The notes under the pieces were generated by a model that worked only from the letters and a program-made list of their open reading frames with translations, was not told the DNA's origin and did no database searches. A stretch of 64,000 bases of DNA from contig CANOBT010000013.1 in the NCBI GenBank assembly GCA_947564305.1, forward strand, positions 1 to 64,000, given 5' to 3'. Below are positions 43,771-54,479 of this stretch, piece after piece. The first letter of the stretch is position 1. Every line of letters starts with the position of its first letter. The position numbers and the translations under genes were made by a program. This DNA is from an uncultured Lachnospiraceae bacterium (GTDB taxonomy: Bacteria; Bacillota_A; Clostridia; Lachnospirales; Lachnospiraceae).

Positions 43771-45377
43771 TCTTCTCCATACTCCTTCGTTGCCGCAATA
43801 AACTCTTCCAGTTTCTCCAAAGCCTTCCCACTGTCAATCAGCTCCGCTGCTTTTTGAATGCCTTCTGCCAATGTAATGCCATCTATCCCAAGATACAGAC
43901 TCATTCCCGCATTCATTAATATCACATCCCGCTTTGCGCCGCGCTCCTTACCAGACAGGATATCCCTCGTAATCTGCGCATTCTCCTCCGGATTCCCCCC
44001 GACCATCTCTTCAATCCCACAGCGTCTTAATCCAAACTGCTCTGGCGTAATGGTATACCTGGATATCTCTCCAAAACGAATTTCACATACTATGGTCTCT
44101 CCTGTCAGAGTAATCTCATCCAATCCATCCTCGCCGCAGACAGCAACCCCGCGTACCACGCCCAGATTTCCCAGCACTTGCGCCAAAGGCTCTACCAGAT
44201 TTTTGTCATAGACGCCTAAAAGCTGCATCGTTGCCGCTGCCGGGTTTGACAGAGGTCCTAAAATATTGAATACGGTACGCACTCCCAATTCCTTCCGAAC
44301 CGGAGCCGCATATCTCATGGAGGAATGATAGACCGGTGCAAACATAAAGCACATTCCTGTCTTATTCAGAACCGTCTCATTCTGCTGCGCGCTCAGCGCC
44401 ACATTTGCTCCCAAATGTTCCAATACATCCGCCGCACCGCTCTTACTGGATACACTCCGGTTTCCATGCTTTGCCACCGGAACTCCGCCTGCTGCCACTA
44501 CAAACGCAGAAGTGGTAGAGATATTAAATGTTCCCACTTCATCTCCGCCTGTACCTACAATATCAATGACTTCCCGCTCCGGATGGATTTTTACGCCCTT
44601 CTCACGCATGACCTCCGCAAATGCAGTAATCTCATCAATACTCTCGCCCTGCATCCGAAGTGCTGTCAAGAATCCCCCCATCTGTGCCTGAGTAGCAGTT
44701 CCGTCCATCATCTCCTCCATGACCTGCTTGGCAGTCTCATAACTCAAATCTTTTCCTTGCAGTAATTCGTAAATTGCTTCTTTAATCATAATCCTTTTTT
44801 CCTTTCCTGTTCTGATATCTAAAAAATTTTTTAAAATATGAATTCCCTGTTCCGTCAAAATAGATTCTGGATGAAACTGCAGTCCATAAACCGGATATTG
44901 TTTATGCTGTACCGCCATGACTTCCCCTTCGGGAGAGACGGCAGTGACCGAAAGCGTGTCTGGAACTGTCTCCTTTTTAGCTACAAGAGAATGATATCTG
45001 GCTGCATCCAATTCCTGCCCCAGTCCGGCAAATAATTCACAATCCTGGTTTAGAGTAATCCTGCTTTTCTTTCCATGCATCAGTTTCCCTGCCGGTGAAA
45101 TCTGCGCCCCATATACTTCACAGATGGCCTGATGCCCAAGGCAGATTCCCAGGATTGGTATCTTCCCTTGAAATGTTTTTACGACCTGTTCGCAGATTCC
45201 CGCATCCTTCGGGTATCCGGGTCCAGGTGAGAGTACGATATGGTCGGGAGCCATCTCCGTGATTTCCTCCACCGTCACCTTATCATTTCTTACAACACGG
45301 ATATCCGGCTGTAAGGTTCCCAGATACTGTACCAGGTTATACGTAAAGCTGTCATAATTATCAATCAATAATACCAT
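43767..45377 (-). CDS. trpGD: Fused anthranilate synthase glutaminase and phosphoribosyltransferase
   Basis: 536 residues. Residues 1 to about 190 are the TrpG amidotransferase (SPGPGYPKDAG, Cys79 in LGICLGHQ, FHPES). From about 195 TrpD follows, with the PRPP motif VGTGGDEVGTFNISTTSAF, KHGNRSVSSKSGAADVLE and FNILGPLSNPA. The same fusion exists in E. coli. It supplies ammonia to TrpE and converts anthranilate to phosphoribosylanthranilate. Confidence 0.96.
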   Translation of the reverse strand: MVLLIDNYDSFTYNLVQYLGTLQPDIRVVRNDKVTVEEITEMAPDHIVLSPGPGYPKDAGICEQVVKTFQGKIPILGICLGHQAICEVYGAQISPAGKLMHGKKSRITLNQDCELFAGLGQELDAARYHSLVAKKETVPDTLSVTAVSPEGEVMAVQHKQYPVYGLQFHPESILTEQGIHILKNFLDIRTGKEKRIMIKEAIYELLQGKDLSYETAKQVMEEMMDGTATQAQMGGFLTALRMQGESIDEITAFAEVMREKGVKIHPEREVIDIVGTGGDEVGTFNISTTSAFVVAAGGVPVAKHGNRSVSSKSGAADVLEHLGANVALSAQQNETVLNKTGMCFMFAPVYHSSMRYAAPVRKELGVRTVFNILGPLSNPAAATMQLLGVYDKNLVEPLAQVLGNLGVVRGVAVCGEDGLDEITLTGETIVCEIRFGEISRYTITPEQFGLRRCGIEEMVGGNPEENAQITRDILSGKERGAKRDVILMNAGMSLYLGIDGITLAEGIQKAAELIDSGKALEKLEEFIAATKEYGEE

Positions 45378-45416
45378 CTTTCATACCTCATTTTTATTAA
45401 GTAAACCACCGTCTGT

Positions 45417-46955
45417 TTACAGCCCTTCAGCCTCTCCGGCCCGAATCACTGCCTGGATTACTGCAGCCGCCTTATTTCCTGACTCCTCATATTCGGTCTC
45501 CGGCACGCTGTCTGCTACGACACCACCACCGGCCTGGACATAGACCATATCGTCCTTGCGCACCGCCATACGGATTGCAATACAGGTATCCATATTTCCT
45601 GTAAAATCAATATATCCAATGGCTCCACCATAAATCCCTCTTTCCTCCTGCTCTAATTCCTCAATAATCTGACAGGCACGTATTTTCGGAGCTCCAGAAA
45701 GGGTTCCTGCCGGCAGCACCGCCTCAATGGCATCCAGTGCATCCCGTCCCTCCTGGATATCCCCCTCTACTTGAGAACAAATATGCATGATTCGGGAATA
45801 TTTATGAATCATCTGATATTCGGTCACTTCAACAGAGCCATACTGACTGATTCTCCCCAAATCATTTCTTCCCAAATCTACCAACATATTATGTTCTGAC
45901 AATTCCTTTTCATCTCTCAGCAGTTCTTCTGCGAATGCCGCATCTTCCTCTTCCGTCTTTCCCCTTGGCCTGGACCCGGCCACGGGAAATGTCACCAATC
46001 TCCCTCTATTCAACCGTACCAGAGTCTCCGGGGATGTACTCATTAGTTCCAGATCTTCCGAATGGAGATACACCATATAGGGGGAAGGATTTGTCGTGCG
46101 GAGTACCCGGTATGCATTCAGCAGGCTTTGCTTCATCGGACTTTGAAACTGTCTGGATATCACGGCCTGGAAAATATCTCCGCTTCGGATGTATTCTTTC
46201 GTCCGCTCCACCTGTTTACAATAATCCTGCTTTTCTGTCGTACAGGTAAAATGGATTTCCTCCTTTTGTGCAAAGCCTTCTGGAATTTCCTGCTGTATCA
46301 GATTGGCCAGCTTTTCGATCTCCGCTGTGGCTTCCCCATAATTTTCCAATACCTTATCTGTTTTCATATTTACAATCAAAATCAGCTTTTGTTTTAGATG
46401 GTCATATGCGATAACTTTATCAAACATCATCACATCATAATCGGGAAATGCACCTTTCCTGATATCCAGTACCGGTTCTGCATAACCAATCATGGAATAG
46501 GCAAAGTATCCTACAAACCCTCCGGTAAATGGCGGCAACTCCGGAAGTGAAGGGGCTTTGTAGTCTTTCAGTATCCCCCGCAGAACTTCCAGAGGATGGT
46601 CCGTACATACCACCCGCTTCTTTCCTTCTTCCTCAATCGTCACTTCGGACTGTTTGTTTTCTATTCCCTCACCATGATTGGTTCCATTTTCCGTCTTTGC
46701 ATTGTTATCAGCCGTGTTTTCCCTGCCTCTGCATGTGACCCGCATCACCGGATCACATCCGAGGAAAGAATACCGCCCCCACTTCTCACCGCCCTCCACA
46801 CTTTCCAGCAGATAATAACGGCTGCTTTTTCGCGCCAATTTTCTGAGGATTGCGATTGGAGTCGTACTGTCTCCGAACAATTCCCGACAGATGGGGATTA
46901 CCGAATATTTCCCGGCAAGTTTCATAATTGTTTCACTATCTGGTTTTAACATCAT
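45417..46955 (-). CDS. trpE: Anthranilate synthase component I
   Basis: 512 residues, chorismate-binding. Feedback-site LLES near residue 53; catalytic features DIFQAVISRQF, PSPYMVYL, AGSRPRG, DLGRNDLGRI and GTLSGAPK; GGGVVADS near the end. An extra low-complexity segment rich in Asn, Glu and Thr at about 79-112 is likely a surface loop. First gene behind the T-box. Confidence 0.96.
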   Translation of the reverse strand: MMLKPDSETIMKLAGKYSVIPICRELFGDSTTPIAILRKLARKSSRYYLLESVEGGEKWGRYSFLGCDPVMRVTCRGRENTADNNAKTENGTNHGEGIENKQSEVTIEEEGKKRVVCTDHPLEVLRGILKDYKAPSLPELPPFTGGFVGYFAYSMIGYAEPVLDIRKGAFPDYDVMMFDKVIAYDHLKQKLILIVNMKTDKVLENYGEATAEIEKLANLIQQEIPEGFAQKEEIHFTCTTEKQDYCKQVERTKEYIRSGDIFQAVISRQFQSPMKQSLLNAYRVLRTTNPSPYMVYLHSEDLELMSTSPETLVRLNRGRLVTFPVAGSRPRGKTEEEDAAFAEELLRDEKELSEHNMLVDLGRNDLGRISQYGSVEVTEYQMIHKYSRIMHICSQVEGDIQEGRDALDAIEAVLPAGTLSGAPKIRACQIIEELEQEERGIYGGAIGYIDFTGNMDTCIAIRMAVRKDDMVYVQAGGGVVADSVPETEYEESGNKAAAVIQAVIRAGEAEGL

Positions 46956-47040
46956 CTATCTCATCCTTTCTTGAAAAAGCCGCAAAAGCAATCTCCTCTG
47001 AAAATCAGATTTCCCAAAATCACATTTTTGCTGATTCCCT

Positions 47041-47400
47041 AAAACAAAAAGTCCCTGCCCCACTGGAAAATAACTTTCCAATGGGACAGGGACGAATCAT
47101 CTGATAATCCACCTGCGGTGCCACCCAAATTGCCTGCCTGTTCCGATATTTTGAAACAGACCTAATCGGCCACTCTTTCATGTACTAACATACACTTCCT
47201 GCTGGTAACGGACAGGATTCCCGTCAGCGTCTACTTTTCCCAATCTCTGAGAAGTTCAAGCTGCCCTCACAAGTCCATTCAGTAAAAACTCTTGCTGCCG
47301 TAATCCCACCGCCTACGGCTCTCTGTGAACAAATATCTTTACTTACTCCTCTTGTTCAACGGTTTCACGCGTTAAATTGCTAACTCGATGATACATAGTA
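47041..47400 (-). ncRNA. T-box leader of the trp operon
   Basis: On the minus strand the T-box sequence TGGGTGGCACCGCAGG (47112-47127) is near-canonical, and the terminator stem GTCCCTGTCCCATTGGAAA/TTTCCAGTGGGGCAGGGAC (47051-47093) is followed by a T-run. The Stem I region (about 47270-47380) contains TGG at 47275-47277 as the probable Trp specifier codon. Uncharged tRNA-Trp should favour the antiterminator and turn on trpE to trpA. Confidence 0.93.
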
Positions 47401-47438
47401 TATGCTGATGAATCGAAAATGTCAAGATTTTTTTGTTT

Positions 47439-48938
47439 TTAATTTTTGTTTAAATCCTCTAACTGCGAATCATAGCTTTTGGCATCCAATTCAAACCAGA
47501 ACTCCACGCCATTGTCATAATTACGTACTCCATACTGCTGATGGAATGATTCCATAATTGCCTTTACAATCGACAACCCGATTCCATTCCCGCCATATTC
47601 TCTCGTATGTGCCTTATCCACCTTATAAAACTTATCCCAAAGTTTTTCTAAGTCTTCTTCTGGAATCGGTGTTCCACTGTTAAAGACAGTAATATGCGCA
47701 ATCTCTCCTCTGCGCATCACTCGTATTTCAATCCGCTTCTCATGGTCCACGTGATGAATGGCGTTGGTCAGATAGTTACGAAATACCTGCTCTGTCTTAA
47801 ACTCATCTGCCCATACAAACAGGGATTCATCTGCAATAAAATCTACGGATGCCTCTGCCTGCTGAATCAAAATTTCACAGCTTGCAATCACACCCCGGAT
47901 TAAACGAATCACATCAAAACGTTCCACATCCAATTCCTCCGAGCCAAATTCGAGCTGATTCAGAGTGAGCAGATTCTTCACCATCTGATTCATCTTATTG
48001 GATTCATCGATAATCACATCACAATAAAACTCCCGGCTCTCCGGGTCCTCATTGACTCCTTCCTTCAACCCTTCTGCATAACCCTGAATCAAGGCAATTG
48101 GGGTCTTTAGCTCATGGGACACATTTCCCAAAAACTCTGTCCGCATCATCTCTATTTTTTCTTTCTGTTCAATATCCTTCTGTAATTGATGGTTTGCACT
48201 CTTTAATTCTGATACGGTCTTCTCCAATTTTTGGGACATGGTATTAAAGCTTTCCCCAAGTATCCCAATCTCATCCTTCCCGCCGCCTGTGTATTTTGCA
48301 TCAAAATCCAGATTCGCCATGCGTTTGGAAAGAGCTGCCAACTCCAATATCGGAGTCGTAATCTTCTGGGAAAAGAACCAGACAAACAATGCGCCAAACA
48401 CCAGAGTGATAATCCCCACATATGCGAGAAATTTATTTGCAAGAGCCGCACTGTCCCTGATGCTTTCCAGTGGTGTCCTCAGCAGAAACCAATAGTCATT
48501 GGACAGGATTCCAAACATCTCCAGATACATCGTTCCGTTATTCAAAACATCTCTGGCCCTGTAAATCACATAGTTCTCTTCTTCATCCAGAGTCTCTCCC
48601 ATATTCTGTCCTGTAATATATCCGAACAGCTGAGAGAACATCACTTCTTTTCTTCGTTCCGTACAAAGGATAAGTTCCGCCTCTTGGTCTACCACCATCA
48701 GAAAAATATTGGTCCTGTCGCTCTGACGCTGGATTTCTTCCTGCTGCTGTTCCTCCCCCAGTTTTCCGTCCGTAATCACACGTTCAAGCATCTGATACAT
48801 CTCTGTCATATCGGACTTTTTATGAGAAATATAGTACTGTCCCAAAAAACTGGAATTGATAATAAATACCAGAGACAGCAGCATCACAATCAACCCCAAA
48901 AATACGACCACAAGCTGCCGCTTAATTGAATTCATCAT
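47439..48938 (-). CDS. Sensor histidine kinase
   Basis: 499 residues. Membrane helix 1 (about 7-30), an extracellular sensor of about 130 residues, helix 2 (about 165-188), HAMP, HisKA with the phospho-accepting His in FLGNVSHELKTPIALIQGY, and HATPase boxes NYLTNAIHHV and GGNGIGLSIVKAIMESF. It lies 11 nt after its response regulator and is the last gene of the ABC/two-component operon. Confidence 0.95.
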   Translation of the reverse strand: MMNSIKRQLVVVFLGLIVMLLSLVFIINSSFLGQYYISHKKSDMTEMYQMLERVITDGKLGEEQQQEEIQRQSDRTNIFLMVVDQEAELILCTERRKEVMFSQLFGYITGQNMGETLDEEENYVIYRARDVLNNGTMYLEMFGILSNDYWFLLRTPLESIRDSAALANKFLAYVGIITLVFGALFVWFFSQKITTPILELAALSKRMANLDFDAKYTGGGKDEIGILGESFNTMSQKLEKTVSELKSANHQLQKDIEQKEKIEMMRTEFLGNVSHELKTPIALIQGYAEGLKEGVNEDPESREFYCDVIIDESNKMNQMVKNLLTLNQLEFGSEELDVERFDVIRLIRGVIASCEILIQQAEASVDFIADESLFVWADEFKTEQVFRNYLTNAIHHVDHEKRIEIRVMRRGEIAHITVFNSGTPIPEEDLEKLWDKFYKVDKAHTREYGGNGIGLSIVKAIMESFHQQYGVRNYDNGVEFWFELDAKSYDSQLEDLNKN

Positions 48939-48949
48939 AATGCGGTTCC

Positions 48950-49630
48950 CTAACCCTCCACTTCAAACTTATAGCCCATCCCCCAAATGGTTTTAATCAG
49001 TTCACCCTTATCTCCCAGCTTGCTCCTCAGCTTTTTCACATGAGTGTCAATGGTACGCGCATCCCCGAAATAATCGTAGTTCCATACATGGTTTAAAATT
49101 TTCTCTCTGGACAAGGCTATTCCCTGATTCTCGATAAAATATGACAACAGTTCAAATTCCTTAAAGCTTAAATCTACCGGTCTGTCATCAATCTTCACAA
49201 TATGTGCCGCCTTGTCCACCACGATACCGCCTGCATTGATTATATCGTTCTTCTCCGCGCCAAGTGTCCTCCTGAGAATAGCCTCCACACGTGCCACCAG
49301 AATCTTCGGGCTGAATGGTTTTGAAATATACTCATCCACCCCAAGCTCAAACCCCTGCAGTTCGTCCCTCTCATCAGAGCGTGCTGTCAGCATGATCACC
49401 GGCACTTTAGAGTGTTCTCGAATCTCGCGGCATACCTGCCATCCGTCCATCTTCGGCATCATCACATCGAGAATAACGAGCGCCACATCTTTATCCTCGT
49501 AAAAGATGTCCATCGCTTCCATTCCATCGCCGGCCTCCAGAACCACATATCCTTCCCGCACAAGGAAATCCCGCACCAGTTTGCGCATCCTGCTCTCGTC
49601 ATCTACTACTAAAATCTTAATCTTATCCAT
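48950..49630 (-). CDS. OmpR-family response regulator
   Basis: 226 residues. Receiver domain (ILVVDDESRMRK; phospho-Asp in LVILDVMMPKMDGWQ; Lys in YISKPFSPKIL) and winged-helix DNA-binding domain (VDLSFKEFELLSYF, RTIDTHVKKLRSKLG). AAAGGAGA precedes the ATG. Likely controls its own ABC exporter operon. Confidence 0.96.
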   Translation of the reverse strand: MDKIKILVVDDESRMRKLVRDFLVREGYVVLEAGDGMEAMDIFYEDKDVALVILDVMMPKMDGWQVCREIREHSKVPVIMLTARSDERDELQGFELGVDEYISKPFSPKILVARVEAILRRTLGAEKNDIINAGGIVVDKAAHIVKIDDRPVDLSFKEFELLSYFIENQGIALSREKILNHVWNYDYFGDARTIDTHVKKLRSKLGDKGELIKTIWGMGYKFEVEG

Positions 49631-49725
49631 CGTGCAAATCTCCTTTTCCTGCCGTTGTCTTTATCATCGTTCATATTCTTTATGATTATTCAAATCCCCT
49701 TGTGAAATCTGTCCCTTGTTAACAT

Positions 49726-52700
49726 CTATTCCACACTCTTTAATGATTCTACCATATCAATTTTCTTCAGTTTAAAATACATCACTCCATTGACAAACGC
49801 AGAGAATCCGATTGTAATCAGGAATCCGTACACAAAGCTGCTAAAGTCAATATTCCGGCCAAACATTGCCGAATCAATCTCAACCGTCACAATCACGAAC
49901 TGATGAAGGAATTTGCCCAGTACGATTCCCGCCAATGCGCCTAACACAGTCAATATAATATTTTCCCGGTATACATACTGCGCCACTTCACCGGGATAGA
50001 ATCCCAACACTTTCAATGTGGCAAGTTCTCGTTTTCGTTCTGTGATATTGATATTATTGAGGTTATACAGTACCACAAATGCCAGCATTCCCGCTGAAAT
50101 CACCAATACTACCATTACAATATTCAGACTGACAAGCATATCATTGAGCTGCGCTTCAATATCTTTTGTGTAGCTGGCACTGAGCGCTCCTTTTTCTTTC
50201 AGTACTGCCTCTCCTACGTCTTCCAGCGCCTTCTCATTCCCCTCCTTCATGATAAAGTAAATGGAATTATAATCCGGGACCTTTCCATATACTTCTTCAT
50301 ACAGCGAAGGAGTCATGTATAAATAATGCTGCATATAGTTTTCGCAGATTGCAGAAATTGTGATCTCGATTTCCCCTTTCACATCATCTTTAATAAAGAT
50401 AGTATCACCTACACCTGCCTCCAGTTCCTTTGCCATCTTTTCTGTCAAAATAACGCCTTCATCATTTAATGTAAAGACTTCTTTTGTCACCCTGTCTCTG
50501 TGGATGACAAATTCCGGAAACTTTTCTACATCTGCCGGGACATTAAGGAATACGTCCTTCTTCTTTTTTCCACGTCCGATTGTCACCTGTTTCAACAAGT
50601 TTACTTCCGTTTTGTCCACTCTGGAATCACTGTCCAATTTCTCACAGGCGGATGCTTTCTCCTCCGCCGACGCATCCTCATTTAAAATAATATCTCCATC
50701 ATAAATCTGTAATTCATGGTACTGCAATACGCCAATATCAAAGATAGAATCTCTCAGTCCGAATCCCACCAGCAGCAGTGCCATACAGCCGCCTATACCG
50801 AAAATCGTCATGAAAAATCTCTTTTTATAACGGACAAGATTACGCACCGTGGCCTTCCACGTAAAGTTCAGCCTGTTCCAGATAAAAGGAATCCGCTCCA
50901 GCAAAACGCGTTTTCCCTGTTTGGGTGTGGGCGGGCGCATCAGTTCCGCCGCCTGTTCCCGCAGTTCCCGGTAACAGGAGAAAATGGTTGCAAGCAATGT
51001 GCATGCCAGTGCCGCCACCGATGCCGTCAAAGCATAATACAGGTTGTAAGGGGTCACTACATTGGGGATATGTTCATACATGATTCCATATGCCACAATG
51101 ATGATATATGGAAATACTTTTTCTCCAAACAATACGCCTACAATACTTCCAAGGATTGTTGCAATGGCAGCGTATCCCAGATATTTTGCAGCAATCGAAT
51201 GCCGTTCATATCCCAGTGCTTTTAAGGTCCCAATCTGAGTCCTCTGTTCCTCTACCATACGGGTCATGGTAGTCAGGCTGATCAAAGCCGCTACCAGGAA
51301 AAATAATACCGGGAATACCTGGCCGATGGCACGCATCCGGTCCGCATTTTCTCCATACCCCGCGTGTTCTGTCAGATCGCTCCTGTCATTGATATACCAT
51401 TTTGCGTGTTCTATTTTGCTGATTTCGTCCTCAGCGTCCCGCAGCTCCTTCTCTCCGTCTGCGATTTTTTTCTCCGCGTCTGCCTTCGCCTTCTCATATT
51501 CTTCCTCGGCATCTGTCAGTTCTGTCTTCTTTCCGGTCAGCTCTGTCTGGGCATCCTTAAGCTGGCTTTCCCCCTGCCAAAGCTGATACCATCCGTCATT
51601 AATCTGAGCCTGACCGTCTGCAAGCTGGTTCCGACCGGATTGAATCTGCTTTTTCGCATCATCCAACTGGACCAGTCCGTCATCTAATTGTTTTTTTGCA
51701 TCATTTAACTGGGTTTTCCCGCTGTCCAACTGTGTCTTGCCGTCTGCAAGCTGAACTCTGGCGGACTCCAGTTCCGCTTTGCCTTCCGCTAACTGTTCCC
51801 TTCCTTCATCAAACTGAATCTGGGCTGCCTGAATCTGCTCCCAGGCTGCTTCCAACTGTATGCGGCCGGATTCTAATTCAGCTTCGCCTTCTTTCAGTTG
51901 GACACCGGCTGATTCCAGTTTGGCCAGACCGGATGATATCTGGGCTTTTGCGTCGGTGAGCCTTTTCTCTTCCGCGGACAATCCGGACAATTGTGTGTTC
52001 TGGGTAGCCAGTTCTGTTTTCAGGGTAGTCAGAATTCCAGTCTCGGTATTCAACTGTGTATTCAAGGTCTGCAAACTGGATGCATTATTAGGATCGTTTG
52101 AATCCAATTGGTCAATTTGTTCCTGCAGTCCCGCAATTGTTGCCTCCGAAGCAGCAATACCTGCATTCAGATTTGCGATTCCCGCCTCGATTAATTTCTT
52201 ACCCGCATCTAACTGCACAAGCCCATTGTCCACCTCTGCCTGCTGGCTCTGCAGATTCTGTTTCTGCTGGTTATACTCCTGCTTTTTCTGGTCAAACGTC
52301 TCCTTCTGTTGGTCATATTCACTTTTCTTTTCATAATACTGTTCTTTCTGCTGATTAAAGGACTCCAACTGCTCATTATACTCCGCCAGGCGCTGATTGT
52401 ATTCATTCACCCCTTTGTTAAACTCAGCCAGGGCTTCATCATACTCTGCTGAACGCCGATTAAATTCCCCTAACTGTTTGTTATATTCTTCCACATGTCC
52501 GTTATACTCAGCAACTTTCTGATTTAACAGTCCGTTCTGCTTCTCCAGTTCTGCCGAATTGCGGTTCACCTCGTCCTGACTTGAAATCAGCTGGGCACGG
52601 GAATCTTCCAGTTTTACAGCAGAGTCATCCGCCTGTGATTTTCCATCATTCCACTTCTTCCAACCATCCTTAATTTTACTTTCCGCATCCTTTAGTTCTT

Positions 52701-53538
52701 TCTCGGCTTCTTTTTTCGCATCCTCCAGTTCCTGCCTTGCCTCGTCCAGTTCTTCATTTGCCTCGTCTATGATATCCTGATAACGGGCTTCCTCCCGTTT
52801 TTTGCGGATTCCTTCCACCTGTTCCGTTACTTCCTCTATGCGGTCCGTATACGCATCCGTAAATTCCGTCAGTTCCGCTGCCCCTTCCACAGACAGATAC
52901 AGCTCTGTGTAGACATCCATATCAAAGCTTTCCTCAGGTACACAGATGAATGCGGCAATGCTTCCGGTGCCAATAGTCGTACTTCCCCTGTGAAATGCGA
53001 TATAACATGGACTGCTGACAGCACCGACTATGGTAAAGGTATCTCTGGAAAGGATATCCGTAATCTCATCCTCCGTACCGGATGTAAAGGTAATCTTATC
53101 CCCAATTTCATATCCGCTGACCCCCAGATAATCCACATCCACCACGCATTCGTCTGCTTTCTCGGGAAGCCTGCCTTCCTCTACCGTCAATACATTCATG
53201 GTAGGCAGAATCGACATGATATGTACCGCCTGCTGGCTGTCATTCGCCATGCACAGCGCATCCACGGAATATCCGTACTCCACTTTCTCTACACCGTCCA
53301 GCTTTTCCAGTGCCCGGATATCCTCATCTGTCAGTCCCAGGGTACTGATCACCTGTAGGTCCATCAGATTTTTTTCATCAAAATATTCATCTCCGGAGTA
53401 CCGCATGTCCGGCTCCGTAGCACGGATTCCTGAAAAAAATGCAACCCCGATCGCCACTATAAAAAATATGGATAAAAAGCGCCCCAGGCTTGTCCGGATT
53501 TCCATAAAAAAATCTTTTCTCAATGCTTTTTTATTCAT
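49726..53538 (-). CDS. FtsX/MacB-like ABC permease with a very long coiled-coil insert
   Basis: 1270 residues. Membrane helix 1 (about 18-40), an extracellular domain, then about 235-745 of nearly continuous coiled coil, first Glu/Lys-rich, then repeats of the type YNQQLAEYNEQ and later LESGRIQLEAA/LADGKTQLDSG every 7 or 14 residues. FtsX helices follow at about 770-895, a second MacB-like domain, and the last FtsX helices at about 1150-1265. It works with the ATPase encoded upstream. Such permeases in Clostridia are thought to export or sense envelope-active compounds; the coil may span the cell wall (inference). Confidence 0.88.
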   Translation of the reverse strand: MNKKALRKDFFMEIRTSLGRFLSIFFIVAIGVAFFSGIRATEPDMRYSGDEYFDEKNLMDLQVISTLGLTDEDIRALEKLDGVEKVEYGYSVDALCMANDSQQAVHIMSILPTMNVLTVEEGRLPEKADECVVDVDYLGVSGYEIGDKITFTSGTEDEITDILSRDTFTIVGAVSSPCYIAFHRGSTTIGTGSIAAFICVPEESFDMDVYTELYLSVEGAAELTEFTDAYTDRIEEVTEQVEGIRKKREEARYQDIIDEANEELDEARQELEDAKKEAEKELKDAESKIKDGWKKWNDGKSQADDSAVKLEDSRAQLISSQDEVNRNSAELEKQNGLLNQKVAEYNGHVEEYNKQLGEFNRRSAEYDEALAEFNKGVNEYNQRLAEYNEQLESFNQQKEQYYEKKSEYDQQKETFDQKKQEYNQQKQNLQSQQAEVDNGLVQLDAGKKLIEAGIANLNAGIAASEATIAGLQEQIDQLDSNDPNNASSLQTLNTQLNTETGILTTLKTELATQNTQLSGLSAEEKRLTDAKAQISSGLAKLESAGVQLKEGEAELESGRIQLEAAWEQIQAAQIQFDEGREQLAEGKAELESARVQLADGKTQLDSGKTQLNDAKKQLDDGLVQLDDAKKQIQSGRNQLADGQAQINDGWYQLWQGESQLKDAQTELTGKKTELTDAEEEYEKAKADAEKKIADGEKELRDAEDEISKIEHAKWYINDRSDLTEHAGYGENADRMRAIGQVFPVLFFLVAALISLTTMTRMVEEQRTQIGTLKALGYERHSIAAKYLGYAAIATILGSIVGVLFGEKVFPYIIIVAYGIMYEHIPNVVTPYNLYYALTASVAALACTLLATIFSCYRELREQAAELMRPPTPKQGKRVLLERIPFIWNRLNFTWKATVRNLVRYKKRFFMTIFGIGGCMALLLVGFGLRDSIFDIGVLQYHELQIYDGDIILNEDASAEEKASACEKLDSDSRVDKTEVNLLKQVTIGRGKKKKDVFLNVPADVEKFPEFVIHRDRVTKEVFTLNDEGVILTEKMAKELEAGVGDTIFIKDDVKGEIEITISAICENYMQHYLYMTPSLYEEVYGKVPDYNSIYFIMKEGNEKALEDVGEAVLKEKGALSASYTKDIEAQLNDMLVSLNIVMVVLVISAGMLAFVVLYNLNNINITERKRELATLKVLGFYPGEVAQYVYRENIILTVLGALAGIVLGKFLHQFVIVTVEIDSAMFGRNIDFSSFVYGFLITIGFSAFVNGVMYFKLKKIDMVESLKSVE

Positions 53539-53639
53539 ATAAAAAACCTGCCACCTTTATTTTTATGATAAGCCCCACTCATTTATATAACTAATCTGCT
53601 CTTCAGATTAATCATATGCCTGCCATTCCATCACACATT

Positions 53640-54344
53640 TTACCATTCGATAAACTCAATAGACAACGGATGTGCATTCGTTTCCATGTGAGAAACCTTT
53701 CCGTTTTTAATCTTGATCAAACGGTCCGCCATAGGCGCCAGAGCAGAATTGTGCGTGATGACAATCACCGTCATCCCCTTTTCTCTGCACATATCCTGCA
53801 GTAACTTTAAAATTGCCTTTCCGGTATTGTAATCCAATGCCCCGGTAGGCTCGTCACACAGTAAGAGTTTCGGATTTTTCGCCAGTGCACGTGCGATGGA
53901 AACCCTCTGCTGCTCCCCACCGGAAAGCTGCGCCGGGAAATTATCCAACCGGTCTCCAAGCCCTACATCCTCTAAAACAGTCCGCGCGTCCAACGGGTCC
54001 TTGCAGATCTGCAGCGCAAGCTCCACATTTTCCTTTGCTGTCAGGTTCGGCACCAGATTATAGAATTGGAATACAAATCCAATATCATTTCTGCGATACC
54101 CTGTAAGCTGACGTTCATTATATCCGGTAATGTCCTCCCCATCCACGGTGATCATTCCCGTTGTAGCCGTATCCATTCCGCCTAAAATATTCAATACCGT
54201 TGTCTTCCCTGCACCGCTGGGACCTACAATCACAACAAATTCTCCTTTTTGAATGGAAAAATTAATTCCATCCACCGCACGGATTTCTACTTCGCCCATT
54301 TTGTATACTTTTGTTATGTCCTGCAGTTGCACAAAATCTGCCAT
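53640..54344 (-). CDS. ABC transporter ATPase (LolD/MacB type)
   Basis: About 234 residues. Walker [11 protein letters not shown]-loop FVFQFYNL, signature [15 protein letters not shown], Walker [14 protein letters not shown]-loop VITHN. I choose ATG 54344 (AGAGGAAGAG upstream). Energises the coiled-coil permease 100 bp downstream. Confidence 0.95.
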   Translation of the reverse strand: MADFVQLQDITKVYKMGEVEIRAVDGINFSIQKGEFVVIVGPSGAGKTTVLNILGGMDTATTGMITVDGEDITGYNERQLTGYRRNDIGFVFQFYNLVPNLTAKENVELALQICKDPLDARTVLEDVGLGDRLDNFPAQLSGGEQQRVSIARALAKNPKLLLCDEPTGALDYNTGKAILKLLQDMCREKGMTVIVITHNSALAPMADRLIKIKNGKVSHMETNAHPLSIEFIEW

Positions 54345-54408
54345 ATATCTCTTCCTCTCGTTTAAATTCCCCGACAAAAAACAATCTCATCTCTTTTCAT
54401 ACGTATCT

Positions 54409-54437
54409 ATTATACCCTCAAATACATTCTAAAACAA
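54409..54437 (-). promoter_or_regulatory. Promoter of the ABC/two-component operon
   Basis: Minus strand TTGTTT (54432-54437), 17 nt, perfect TATAAT (54409-54414). Leader about 58 nt. Confidence 0.75.
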
Positions 54438-54479
54438 TCCTGGATTTTCAGTTCTTTTTTCACAGTTTTATTATCTTTT

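Noticed and set aside
51266..52358. Long plus-strand frames opposite the coiled-coil permease
   Set aside because: They mirror the repetitive low-complexity codons of the permease and lack ribosome binding sites.
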